From NCBI GenBank assembly GCA_964431655.1, contig CAYSKJ010000185.1, positions 1 through 5,905 of the forward strand: a stretch of DNA of 5,905 nucleotides, read 5' to 3'. The notes under the pieces were generated by a model. It had not been told where the DNA came from and made no database searches. It was given only the letters and a program-made list of their open reading frames with translations. Source of the DNA: CAYMEV01 sp964431655 [NCBI: uncultured bacterium] (GTDB lineage Bacteria > CAYMEV01). Shown one piece after another: positions 1-5,886 of this stretch; positions within the stretch are counted from its first letter, which is position 1, and every line of letters starts with the position of its first letter. A program made the translations under genes and the position numbers.

Positions 1-939
1 AACATTCTGGAAAAGACTCTTGAAATAATGGACAAGGATAATTATGAACCCGAAAGGCTTCAGATTCACAACCTCTCTGCAGCCCTGAATCATCAGGCCA
101 AGGCTATATCACTGTATCCTCCCATTACAGAGAGCACCATTTTCAATTCATCGGAAAGGAATATAAATACCCTTATTGCTGCCCTGACTAATAAATTCAA
201 TTTTTACGGTATTTTTGTAATTCCCACGAAGGCACTAATGGGAAAAAGCTTCATTGTCGGCAAGATTAATTTCTTTTATATGATAAGACTGCTTTTGAAA
301 AATAAGTTTGATAATGCCAGCCTTCTTGAAAGGATAGACCACAGGATGCTTGAACTGGTTCTTTCTGTGCTTACAGAAGAGGTGCTTGTAGAGCTCATAA
401 GCAGACAGGATACCCGGATTGGGATTAAAGAGAGGGCCGTAAAAGCTCTGGCTGAAATCTGGGACAGAAGAACCTCACCCAATATCAGAAACTATATCCC
501 TGATCTTGCCAATCTCTGGATAAACCGGAGGCTGATATGCCCGGTATATGGTACTCTGCGGGGAACCCATGAATATTACAATCTTGTTGCCCGAGTGGAT
601 GATGTCTGCAGGAATTACCTTCTCAATGTATTTGAGAACAGGGACGAAACCTGGGCCCTTGAAGAATTCCTTTTCGGACTCTCTTTTGAAGATATAAAAT
701 ACCTGCGCCATCATATGAGGAACAGCAACAAGCAGTGCATAGCCGGCTCCGAGATAAAAGAACTGGTAAACAAAAGCTCTGCGTATTTCTATGATGATAC
801 TCAGGATCCTCTGGAGCTGTATAAGTTTTTTAATATCCGAAAAAGGAGCGCTGCAGATAGGCGGTCAGATAATATACCGGGGCCTGGGGCCCCTTTTGAG
901 GAGTATTATCTGATATACCTTCTTTCTGACAGAGACTGA
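1..939 (+). CDS. Hypothetical protein, C-terminal part of a gene cut by the window edge
   Basis: I do not recognise this protein. The reading frame is open from base 1 to the TGA at 937-939. The first internal ATG (base 28) has no convincing Shine-Dalgarno sequence, and the nine codons before it (NILEKTLEI) look like normal coding sequence. I therefore treat it as a 3' fragment of at least 312 residues rather than a complete 303-residue gene. It has no signal peptide or obvious membrane segment in the visible part. Composition suggests a soluble, mainly helical, charged protein. The stretch around bases 330-480 (LSVLTEEVLVELI through KERAVKALAEIWDRR) resembles paired amphipathic helices of the HEAT type, but this is only an impression. 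The C-terminus is basic and then acidic (KKRS-like to FEEYY...SDRD). It converges on the cupin gene with 24 bp between them. No catalytic motif is visible and no function is assigned. Confidence 0.75.
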   Translation, partial: NILEKTLEIMDKDNYEPERLQIHNLSAALNHQAKAISLYPPITESTIFNSSERNINTLIAALTNKFNFYGIFVIPTKALMGKSFIVGKINFFYMIRLLLKNKFDNASLLERIDHRMLELVLSVLTEEVLVELISRQDTRIGIKERAVKALAEIWDRRTSPNIRNYIPDLANLWINRRLICPVYGTLRGTHEYYNLVARVDDVCRNYLLNVFENRDETWALEEFLFGLSFEDIKYLRHHMRNSNKQCIAGSEIKELVNKSSAYFYDDTQDPLELYKFFNIRKRSAADRRSDNIPGPGAPFEEYYLIYLLSDRD

Positions 940-963
940 AAGGCTTCCTGAACCTGGAGAAGA

Positions 964-1290
964 TTACACCGGATTATAGGAGGGTGTCTTTACATTCAGC
1001 ACAACCAGCTCAGAGTCTTTGTCAGCAAATAATGCCATCTCTGTATCTGCCGGGCATACAATTATATCTCCGGCTGTTACCTCCCTGACCTCATCACCTA
1101 TCTGTATACTGCCCTTTCCCCCTACCACATAGAAAAAGACATGAACGGGAACGGAGTGCTCCGGGACCTTGCCTCCGGGCTTAACAGATATATTCATGAC
1201 CTTGACATCAGCATTTTCAAGAACCTTCCTGGCATAGAAATTATCGTTTTCAATTATTACAGGCAGGTTTTCAAGCTTTATTAACTCCAT
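964..1290 (-). CDS. Small single-domain cupin protein
   Basis: This is a 108-residue protein of the cupin_2 type, the usual length for a one-domain cupin beta-barrel. Motif 1 is recognisable at residues 38-60 (PGG, then H45, H50, FFYVVGGKG), followed by IGDE at 64-67 and motif 2 around GDIIVCP (74-80). The metal site looks degraded. By alignment to the standard HxHxxxExxY pattern H45 is kept, but the second histidine falls on V47 and the glutamate on V51. The PxGxxH of motif 2 reads PADTEM, with no histidine. H50 is an extra histidine that might partly substitute. Catalysis by a classical 3-His/Glu site is therefore doubtful, and ligand binding or a structural role is possible. The ATG start is supported by AAGGAAGG about five bases upstream. 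It lies 45 bp after the TPR gene on the same strand, so the two are probably cotranscribed. The substrate is unknown. Confidence 0.85.
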   Translation of the reverse strand: MELIKLENLPVIIENDNFYARKVLENADVKVMNISVKPGGKVPEHSVPVHVFFYVVGGKGSIQIGDEVREVTAGDIIVCPADTEMALFADKDSELVVLNVKTPSYNPV

Positions 1291-1335
1291 TTTATCCTTC
1301 CTTTTCTAATACTGCTGTTGCAGTAAAAACAGAAG

Positions 1336-2124
1336 CTATTCAGAGATTTCCTCTTTGGCCCGGGGTATTTCCCTAATCTTTTCAGCGATGTTTTCCCTGT
1401 CGGGATGGTCGGGCATTATTTTCTCATAGACAGCCAGAGCTTCCCCGTAATTTCCCAGGTTAACAAGGATGTCGGCTTTCAGCTCATAATACTCATACAT
1501 TTCCTCATCCTCACAGCCGGGATTTCCTTGCTTATAAAGCTCAATACCCTTGTCAACGGCTTTCAGGGCTTCCTGGTTCTTGTCCATCTCAGCCTGGACT
1601 ATGGCAAGCCACATATAGGCGTCTGTATGGTCTTCTTTCAGCTCGATGGACCTTATAAGGGCTTTTTCTGCACTGACATAATCCTTGAGATTATAATGGG
1701 CTTCGCCTTTATGCCTCCAGACGCAGGTGATGTTCGGAGTATCCTTTATTATAAGGTCATATATCTCAATGGCCTTTTTATAATCCTTCTTTTCCAGGTA
1801 TATGTTTCCCAGAAAAAACTTCTGACCGAAGCTCATACCATCGAAATAGTTGCAGCTTTGATCAAGGAGTTCACCGGAATGCATCATATAGATATAGCTT
1901 TTCATCGCCGTCATATAGCCTTTCTGATAATCCTTTTCAATATTTGAGTTAATCCTGTCAATCAGCTTAATGAAATTTGCCTCGCTTTTTTCTGAAGCAT
2001 AGGAAGTAAGCATTTCCTGAAGAATCTGCATTTCTGTCTTTTCTTCCTTCTCCTCCGCAGAAAGGAAACTGCAAAGGGAAAATACTGCATAAATGACAAT
2101 TAAAATGACGGTGGTCTTTTTCAT
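1336..2124 (-). CDS. Exported TPR-repeat protein
   Basis: This is a 262-residue protein with an N-terminal signal peptide. MKK is followed by a hydrophobic core (residues 5-21), with likely cleavage after LSA at 21-23, just before an acidic run EEKEEK. C18 lies in FSLC, which is a poor lipobox, so I favour a soluble or periplasmic protein over a lipoprotein. The C-terminal two thirds carry TPR-like helix pairs at roughly residues 101-130 (FFLGNIYLEKKDYKKAIEIY), 134-167, 168-197 and 212-243 (ADILVNLGNYGEALAVYEKI), with the usual W/LG/Y-A-A spacing and a proline near the ends. TPRs bind other proteins, so an envelope scaffold or assembly role is likely, but no partner is visible. The start is supported by AAAGGAG seven bases upstream and by a promoter at 2161-2189. 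The cupin gene follows in the same direction. This gene looks intact. Confidence 0.88.
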   Translation of the reverse strand: MKKTTVILIVIYAVFSLCSFLSAEEKEEKTEMQILQEMLTSYASEKSEANFIKLIDRINSNIEKDYQKGYMTAMKSYIYMMHSGELLDQSCNYFDGMSFGQKFFLGNIYLEKKDYKKAIEIYDLIIKDTPNITCVWRHKGEAHYNLKDYVSAEKALIRSIELKEDHTDAYMWLAIVQAEMDKNQEALKAVDKGIELYKQGNPGCEDEEMYEYYELKADILVNLGNYGEALAVYEKIMPDHPDRENIAEKIREIPRAKEEISE

Positions 2125-2142
2125 GTTAATTCTCCTTTCTAT

Positions 2143-2154
2143 TTAATATATTAA
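2143..2154. promoter_or_regulatory. Short palindrome at the TPR gene transcription start
   Basis: TTAATATATTAA is a perfect 12-bp palindrome. It lies where transcription from the promoter at 2161-2189 should begin, between the -10 element and the ribosome binding site. Its position suits an operator. Short AT palindromes are common by chance in AT-rich intergenic DNA, so this is weak. Confidence 0.2.
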
Positions 2155-2160
2155 TCGGAC

Positions 2161-2189
2161 ATGATACTTTATTTCTTGTAAATTCGCAA
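2161..2189 (-). promoter_or_regulatory. Sigma70-like promoter for the TPR-cupin operon
   Basis: Read on the minus strand, TTGCGA (2189-2184) is followed after exactly 17 bp by TATCAT (2166-2161). The matches to TTGACA and TATAAT are 4/6 and 5/6. The predicted start near 2154 leaves a leader of about 30 bases before the ATG at 2124. The upstream flank (2190-2220) is very AT-rich, as in an UP element. The rest of 2190-2339 holds no gene that I can support. Confidence 0.5.
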
Positions 2190-2339
2190 ATATTTTATTT
2201 CCTTGAAAATACAATATTTCTATTGCCGGTTTTTCATCCTCTCTGCTTTTCTGCCTTATGATAATTTCAGCTGCAGAATCATTTAATATGACGGATAAAA
2301 AACATGGCCGGAGAATATAATAAAAGACCTGATGAAATC

Positions 2340-2376
2340 AAAAAAACAGGGCCGGGATAAACACTCCGGGGTCTGT
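2340..2376 (-). terminator. Probable intrinsic terminator after the small membrane protein gene
   Basis: On the minus strand the sequence after the stop codon forms an interrupted hairpin. ACAG (2376-2373 as read) pairs with CTGT (2349-2346) and CCGG (2369-2366) pairs with CCGG (2355-2352). A small internal loop separates the two stems and the terminal loop is about ten bases. A run of seven T follows (2346-2340), the first of them shared with the last base pair of the stem. It lies about 20-60 bases past the TGA at 2399. The stem is imperfect, so strength is uncertain, but the position and T-run fit an intrinsic terminator. It would separate this unit from the TPR operon downstream. Confidence 0.5.
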
Positions 2377-2398
2377 CCTTTGCCATAGCTTTAGAAGA

Positions 2399-2635
2399 TC
2401 ATCTGCCTTTTTTATTAAGCCATCTCTTTACATCCTGGACAAAGGCAAGGGAGAAGAAATAAACAGCCTGAGCCAAAATCTGCACCAGCCTTCCCCCGAA
2501 ACCGGTAATAACAAACAGGATTACACTGAATATTCCCATGCATACAGCAATAAACCATGATCTGTATTCATGCATCCCTACCCGGTAAAAGAATATATAA
2601 AAACATAAAGCTATAAGTAAATCAAAATAGTGCAT
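2399..2635 (-). CDS. Small hypothetical membrane protein with three predicted helices
   Basis: This is a 78-residue hydrophobic protein that I do not recognise. Likely membrane segments are residues 3-18 (FDLLIALCFYIFFY), 27-45 (WFIAVCMGIFSVILFVITG) and 49-66 (RLVQILAQAVYFFSLAFV). A basic cytoplasmic-looking tail follows (DVKRWLNKKGR). I chose the ATG at 2635 because GGGGAGG lies at 2651-2645, nine bases upstream. The longer 95-residue version starts at a GTG (2686), has no Shine-Dalgarno sequence and would add a polar GGRPGRR segment. It lies 184 bp downstream of the PC4-like gene, has its own candidate promoter and is followed by a terminator, so it is probably a single-gene unit. By shape it could be a small inner-membrane regulator or a DUF-type membrane protein. 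Confidence 0.65.
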   Translation of the reverse strand: MHYFDLLIALCFYIFFYRVGMHEYRSWFIAVCMGIFSVILFVITGFGGRLVQILAQAVYFFSLAFVQDVKRWLNKKGR

Positions 2636-2644
2636 AAAGTACCG

Positions 2645-2651
2645 CCTCCCC
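2645..2651 (-). promoter_or_regulatory. Ribosome binding site that fixes the start of the small membrane protein
   Basis: Read on the minus strand this is GGGGAGG, nine bases before the ATG at 2635. It is the reason for preferring that start over the upstream GTG at 2686, which has only AT-rich sequence before it. Confidence 0.65.
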
Positions 2652-2728
2652 GGCCTTCCGCCTGATATTAACAGGTATGCAGGCACAGCTATTAATCATC
2701 CTTATGTATTGTTCCTTGCCTGAAGGTG

Positions 2729-2757
2729 ATTAAACTTCCCCCCAAATTGGCTGTAAA
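2729..2757 (-). promoter_or_regulatory. Candidate promoter for the small membrane protein gene
   Basis: On the minus strand TTTACA (2757-2752) and TTTAAT (2734-2729) are separated by exactly 17 bp. Each matches 5/6 of the sigma70 consensus. The spacer contains a run of six G. The predicted start near 2722 gives a leader of about 87 bases. It lies after the PC4-like gene, where I see no strong terminator, so read-through from that gene is also possible. Confidence 0.42.
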
Positions 2758-2819
2758 ACAGTACCTTGATTAATAGAAGCCTTGGCAGGCAGATATGCCG
2801 GTAAATTTATCTGAAAGTT

Positions 2820-3089
2820 TTAATAGTCTATGTCCTCATAGTCTTCATCATAGTTTTCTTCGAGGTTCTCCAGGTCCATACCGTCCAGGAGCTCTTTTAG
2901 TGTAATGAGTTCCTCATGGGTGAGGGTTATGCCTTTTCCTGCCTTGCTGTTTTCGTGCTCCCATGTCCTTATCTCATATTCAGGCTTATGTTTGTTCCAG
3001 GACACGAGGTTCAGCTCCTTGGTCCAGCCATTGGATGTTTCGCTGATTACTCCAAAATGCTCGAGTATCTCATACTCAAAGTTTGCCAT
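2820..3089 (-). CDS. YdbC-like PC4-family single-stranded DNA-binding protein
   Basis: This 89-residue protein matches the bacterial PC4/YdbC family, related to the eukaryotic transcription coactivator PC4/p15. The diagnostic core is visible: GWTKELNLVSWN (21-32), then PEYEIRTWEHE (36-46), then GKGITLTHEE (51-60) and a C-terminal helix LITLKELLDG (61-70). In this family the curved beta-sheet and basic and aromatic residues bind single-stranded nucleic acid as a dimer. The Lactococcus YdbC protein is the prototype I compare it to. The cellular role in bacteria is not settled; transcription, repair and replication have all been considered. Residues 72-89 form a very acidic tail (about ten D/E), which is not part of the fold and could modulate DNA binding. 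The ATG has AGGAG nine bases upstream and a promoter at 3130-3157. It is transcribed divergently from the sensor kinase. Confidence 0.9.
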   Translation of the reverse strand: MANFEYEILEHFGVISETSNGWTKELNLVSWNKHKPEYEIRTWEHENSKAGKGITLTHEELITLKELLDGMDLENLEENYDEDYEDIDY

Positions 3090-3129
3090 TGATTCAAACT
3101 CCTATTTCATGTTTTATGACAATGGGACA

Positions 3130-3157
3130 ATTATAACCGGTTTGATATTGCATTCAA
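3130..3157 (-). promoter_or_regulatory. Promoter for the PC4-like gene
   Basis: On the minus strand TTGAAT (3157-3152) is followed after 16 bp by a perfect TATAAT (3135-3130). The start should fall near 3123, giving a leader of about 34 bases with AGGAG before the ATG at 3089. Confidence 0.55.
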
Positions 3158-3391
3158 TATTTTTATTCCTTTTATACCCCTTGTACATTCCGGCATCAGT
3201 CACGCTCTTTTTGGTTCCTGTTGCGGTATATCCAGTTGGTGTTGAGAAATATGGAATTGTCATGCCGGGTTCTGAGATTGTCCTTATTACTATGGTTTTT
3301 TAAAAAAAGCTTTGAGAATAACCCCAAAATATATCTCATTCCTAATATAATAATACACGGCATCCTATATGCAAATATTTTTTAAAAGGCT

Positions 3392-3420
3392 TTGACTTTT
3401 ATAGTTAAATTATGCATAAT
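3392..3420 (+). promoter_or_regulatory. Strong sigma70-like promoter of the sensor kinase operon
   Basis: TTGACT (3392-3397) and CATAAT (3415-3420) are separated by exactly 17 bp, and each matches 5/6 of consensus. The start of transcription should fall near 3427. That leaves a leader of only about 16 bases, with GGGAG (3430-3434) eight bases before the ATG at 3443. The -10 element lies within a perfect palindrome, which suggests control by a repressor. Confidence 0.65.
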
Positions 3421-3424
3421 TTAA
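3405..3424. promoter_or_regulatory. Perfect 20-bp palindrome, candidate operator over the kinase promoter
   Basis: TTAAATTATGCATAATTTAA is a perfect inverted repeat with two 10-bp arms and no spacer. It covers the whole -10 element and the bases just after it. A dimeric DNA-binding protein seated here would block RNA polymerase. The sequence lacks the GC-rich stem and T-run of a terminator. No regulator gene with a DNA-binding domain is visible in the window, so the binding protein is unknown. Confidence 0.5.
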
Positions 3425-3442
3425 AGTGCGGGAGTGTAAGCC

Positions 3443-5500
3443 ATGGTTTTTAAGAGAGAATTTTCACTGGGAATTCTGTTCCTTATTGTAGTCTGCAGTC
3501 AGTATTTGTATGCAAGGGTTGTAAAAGTCGGTATTTATGAGAATGCCCCCAAAGTATTCTCCGAAGACGGGAAAGCCAGCGGTATCTTTGTCGAGATACT
3601 GGAATACATGGCTGACAGGGAGGGCTGGGAAATTATCTATGTGGCAGGGACGTGGAGAGAGGGCCTGGAAAGGCTTAGAAATAATGAGATAGATCTGATG
3701 CCTGATGTTGCCTTTACACCTGAAAGGGAAGATGAATTTTCCTTTCACACAGAACCGGTTCTTTCAGACTGGTTCCAGGTTTATATTCACCGGGGAAGGG
3801 ATATAAAAAGCATAATGGACCTGGAGGGAAAAACGGTGCTTGTTCTGGAGAGTTCGGCTCAGGAGCAGGCATTCAAGAAACTGGCTGAATCATTTGATCT
3901 TTCTCTGGAGTTAAAGGCTGAGCCCGATTACAGAAGCATTTTAGGAAAATTAGAAAAAGGCGAGGCTGATGCGGCTATAGTTAACCGCTTTTATTCAGCT
4001 GATTTAATCTCCCAGGTGGAGACTACGGCAATCATATTCAATCCCACCAGGCTTTATTTTGCAGCTCCGATGGGGGAGAACCGGGATCTTCTGCAGGCTG
4101 TGGACAGGCATATGCTGGGGTTAAAAAGGGACAGCTCGTCTGTATACTATGACAGCCTTCAGCGATGGACATCGGAGCAGGTAAGACATAAACTTCCTGA
4201 ATGGGTGAGTATAGCAGGAGTTATAACGGGCATTTTAATCCTTGGGGGCGTAGCCGGAAGCCTTATACTCAAAAGAGAGGTTAATCTAAGGACCAGAGAG
4301 CTGGAGGAGATAAACCGGGATCTGAAAACTACTGAGAAGCAGCTGAGGCAGAGCGAGAACATGTACAGGACTCTGTTTGAGACTGCCAATGACGGCATAC
4401 TTCTGTTGAACAGGGACTGCATAGTGGAATGCAATCCCAGAGTCCTGGAACTTTTCGGGTGTGAAAAGGATGATATGCTGGGGGAATCCCCCTACAGCTT
4501 TTCTCCCGAGACCCAGCCGGATGGAGAAGATTCCAGAACGAAGGCCAGTGAGAAGTTAAGGCTGGCAGAAACAGATGGCCCGCAGTTTTTTGAGTGGCTG
4601 CATTGCAGGAAGGACGGGACTCTCTTCATGGCTGAAATAAGCCTTAATATGATGAAGATAGGTGATGAGGATCTGGTGCAGGCCATGATCAGGGATATAA
4701 CCCAGAGGAAGCAGGCGGAGGCTGAACTCAGGGAGATTAATATAAACCTGGAGAGGAGGGTTAAAGAGAGGACCAGGGAGCTTGAGATAGAAAAGGAAAA
4801 GGCAGAATCCGCAGACCAGCTTAAAAGCGCGTTTTTAGCCACCATGTCCCATGAATTGAGGACCCCTCTGAACTCCATAATAGGCTTTACGGGCATACTG
4901 CTTCAGGGGCTGGCAGGACCACTAAATGAAGAACAGGAAAAACAGCTGAATATGGTACAGTTAAGCTCGAGGCACCTCCTTGCCCTGATAAATGATGTTC
5001 TGGATATATCCAAGATAGAAGCCGATCAGCTGCAGCTTTCCATAGGGGAGTTTGACCTCAGGGAATCCGTTGAGAAGATGGTGAAGGTTGTGACTCCCCT
5101 TGCAGAGCAGAAGGGGATAGCGGTCAAAACAATGTTGACAGGCTTGGAAAAGGCCGTTTCCGACCAGAGAAGGATAGAGCAGGTTATACTGAACCTGCTG
5201 AATAATGCAGTAAAGTTCACAGATGAGGGCACTGTTGATATTGAAGGTAAACAAGACGGGGATTTTTATCTAATATCAGTCAGGGATACAGGAATAGGAA
5301 TCAAAAAGGAGGATATACCGGGTCTTTTCAAGCCATTTCAGCAGGTGGACAGCGGGCTTGCAAGGAAGAGGGAAGGTACCGGGCTGGGCCTGTCCATCTG
5401 CAGTAAGCTGATAAAGATGATGGGGGGCAGTATTGATGTCCATAGTGAATACCAGAAAGGCAGTATTTTTACCATAAGATTCCCAAAGGAGATGAAATGA
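3443..5500 (+). CDS. Membrane sensor histidine kinase with solute-binding (SBP_bac_3), PAS, HisKA and HATPase_c domains
   Basis: This 685-residue sensor kinase probably detects a small molecule outside the membrane. A signal peptide spans residues 1-24 (core ILFLIVV, cleavage after YLYA). An SBP_bac_3 type Venus-flytrap domain covers about 26-245, with R95 in TPER as the usual ligand-carboxylate arginine. One membrane helix follows at 255-276, then a coiled coil (278-305), a PAS domain (306-422, ending RDIT) and a second coil (423-458). HisKA has SHELRTP with phospho-acceptor H470. HATPase_c has the N box (N584, N588), DTGIGI (615-620), F629/F632 and GTGLGL (645-650), so the kinase looks active. 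There is no fused receiver; that function is supplied by the next gene, which overlaps the stop codon by four bases. The start has GGGAG eight bases upstream. The ligand is unknown: the position that is aspartate in amino-acid-binding relatives is N181 here. Confidence 0.95.
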   Translation: MVFKREFSLGILFLIVVCSQYLYARVVKVGIYENAPKVFSEDGKASGIFVEILEYMADREGWEIIYVAGTWREGLERLRNNEIDLMPDVAFTPEREDEFSFHTEPVLSDWFQVYIHRGRDIKSIMDLEGKTVLVLESSAQEQAFKKLAESFDLSLELKAEPDYRSILGKLEKGEADAAIVNRFYSADLISQVETTAIIFNPTRLYFAAPMGENRDLLQAVDRHMLGLKRDSSSVYYDSLQRWTSEQVRHKLPEWVSIAGVITGILILGGVAGSLILKREVNLRTRELEEINRDLKTTEKQLRQSENMYRTLFETANDGILLLNRDCIVECNPRVLELFGCEKDDMLGESPYSFSPETQPDGEDSRTKASEKLRLAETDGPQFFEWLHCRKDGTLFMAEISLNMMKIGDEDLVQAMIRDITQRKQAEAELREININLERRVKERTRELEIEKEKAESADQLKSAFLATMSHELRTPLNSIIGFTGILLQGLAGPLNEEQEKQLNMVQLSSRHLLALINDVLDISKIEADQLQLSIGEFDLRESVEKMVKVVTPLAEQKGIAVKTMLTGLEKAVSDQRRIEQVILNLLNNAVKFTDEGTVDIEGKQDGDFYLISVRDTGIGIKKEDIPGLFKPFQQVDSGLARKREGTGLGLSICSKLIKMMGGSIDVHSEYQKGSIFTIRFPKEMK

Positions 5501-5883
5501 GCCATACACTGCTGATTATAGAGGATAACCTGCAGAACTCCTACATGATGCGTTTTCTGCTTGAGAAGCACGGCTTCGAGGTAAGAACAGCCGAGAACGG
5601 ACCTGACGGGATCAGGTCAGCCGTTGAATACAGGCCGGATGCTATCCTTCTCGACATACAGCTTCCCGGAATGGACGGATATGCGGTGGCGGGGAGACTC
5701 AAGGCTGACCAGCTTACAAACTGCATTCCAATTATTGCAGTGACAAGCTATGCCATGGCCGGGGACAGGGAGAAAATACTATCCGCCGGAGCCACAGGCT
5801 ATATTGAGAAACCCATTAATCCAGAGACCTTCGTAAATGAAATAAGGCAGTACCTTTCATGGGACTGCAAAGAGGAGGAATGA
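5497..5883 (+). CDS. Stand-alone response regulator receiver, CheY/DivK-like
   Basis: This 128-residue protein is one receiver domain with no output domain. The active site is complete: acidic pair E9/D10, phospho-acceptor D53 in LLDIQLPGMDG, T83 in VTSYAM and K105 in EKPI. The AVTSYAMAGDREK and AGATGYIEKPI segments are typical of DivK-like and hybrid-kinase receivers. It starts at an ATGA junction overlapping the kinase stop codon, with AAAGGAG five bases before the ATG, so translational coupling and a kinase-partner relation are very likely. It probably accepts phosphate from H470 of that kinase. With no DNA-binding or enzymatic domain it must act by protein contact, as an intermediate in a phosphorelay, or as a phosphate sink. 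The short acidic tail (KEEE) is unremarkable. Confidence 0.95.
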   Translation: MSHTLLIIEDNLQNSYMMRFLLEKHGFEVRTAENGPDGIRSAVEYRPDAILLDIQLPGMDGYAVAGRLKADQLTNCIPIIAVTSYAMAGDREKILSAGATGYIEKPINPETFVNEIRQYLSWDCKEEE

Positions 5884-5886
5884 AGA

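Larger units (their letters stand above)
3090..3442. other. 353-bp divergent intergenic region between the PC4-like gene and the sensor kinase
   Basis: This AT-rich region separates two divergent genes. It holds the PC4-like gene promoter at 3130-3157, the kinase promoter at 3392-3420 with an overlapping palindrome, and an imperfect direct repeat (3296-3315 and 3378-3395). It also holds two short minus-strand reading frames that meet at a T7A6 run, discussed in the findings. No gene in it is supported by a ribosome binding site. I see no RNA gene or riboswitch fold that I could name. Confidence 0.6.

Noticed and set aside
28-30. ATG at base 28 as the true start of the first gene
   Set aside because: The frame is open to base 1 with coding-like residues before this ATG, and no convincing Shine-Dalgarno sequence precedes it. 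A start outside the window is more likely.
1405-1947. 180-residue plus-strand reading frame inside the TPR gene
   Set aside because: It lies wholly opposite the TPR gene, has a hydrophobic composition typical of antisense frames and shows no ribosome binding site or family motif. The TPR frame explains this stretch.
2063-2080. Lipoprotein signal in the TPR protein
   Set aside because: C18 is preceded by FSL, without a small residue at -1, while LSA followed by acidic residues gives a better signal peptidase I site.
2636-2686. GTG-initiated N-terminal extension of the small membrane protein
   Set aside because: There is no ribosome binding site before the GTG, whereas GGGGAGG sits nine bases before the ATG at 2635.
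2905-3303. 132-residue plus-strand frame across the PC4-like gene and the intergenic region
   Set aside because: Half of it is the antisense of the well-supported PC4-like gene. The second half (to ITMVF) is open in the mirror phase of a minus-strand frame. No Shine-Dalgarno sequence or recognisable domain supports it.
3346-3351. TATAAT hexamer on the plus strand as a second kinase promoter
   Set aside because: No -35-like sequence lies 16-18 bp upstream, and the promoter at 3392-3420 is much better placed.
4492-4896. 134-residue minus-strand frame inside the kinase gene
   Set aside because: Serine- and leucine-rich antisense of the PAS and HisKA coding region; a shadow of the kinase gene.
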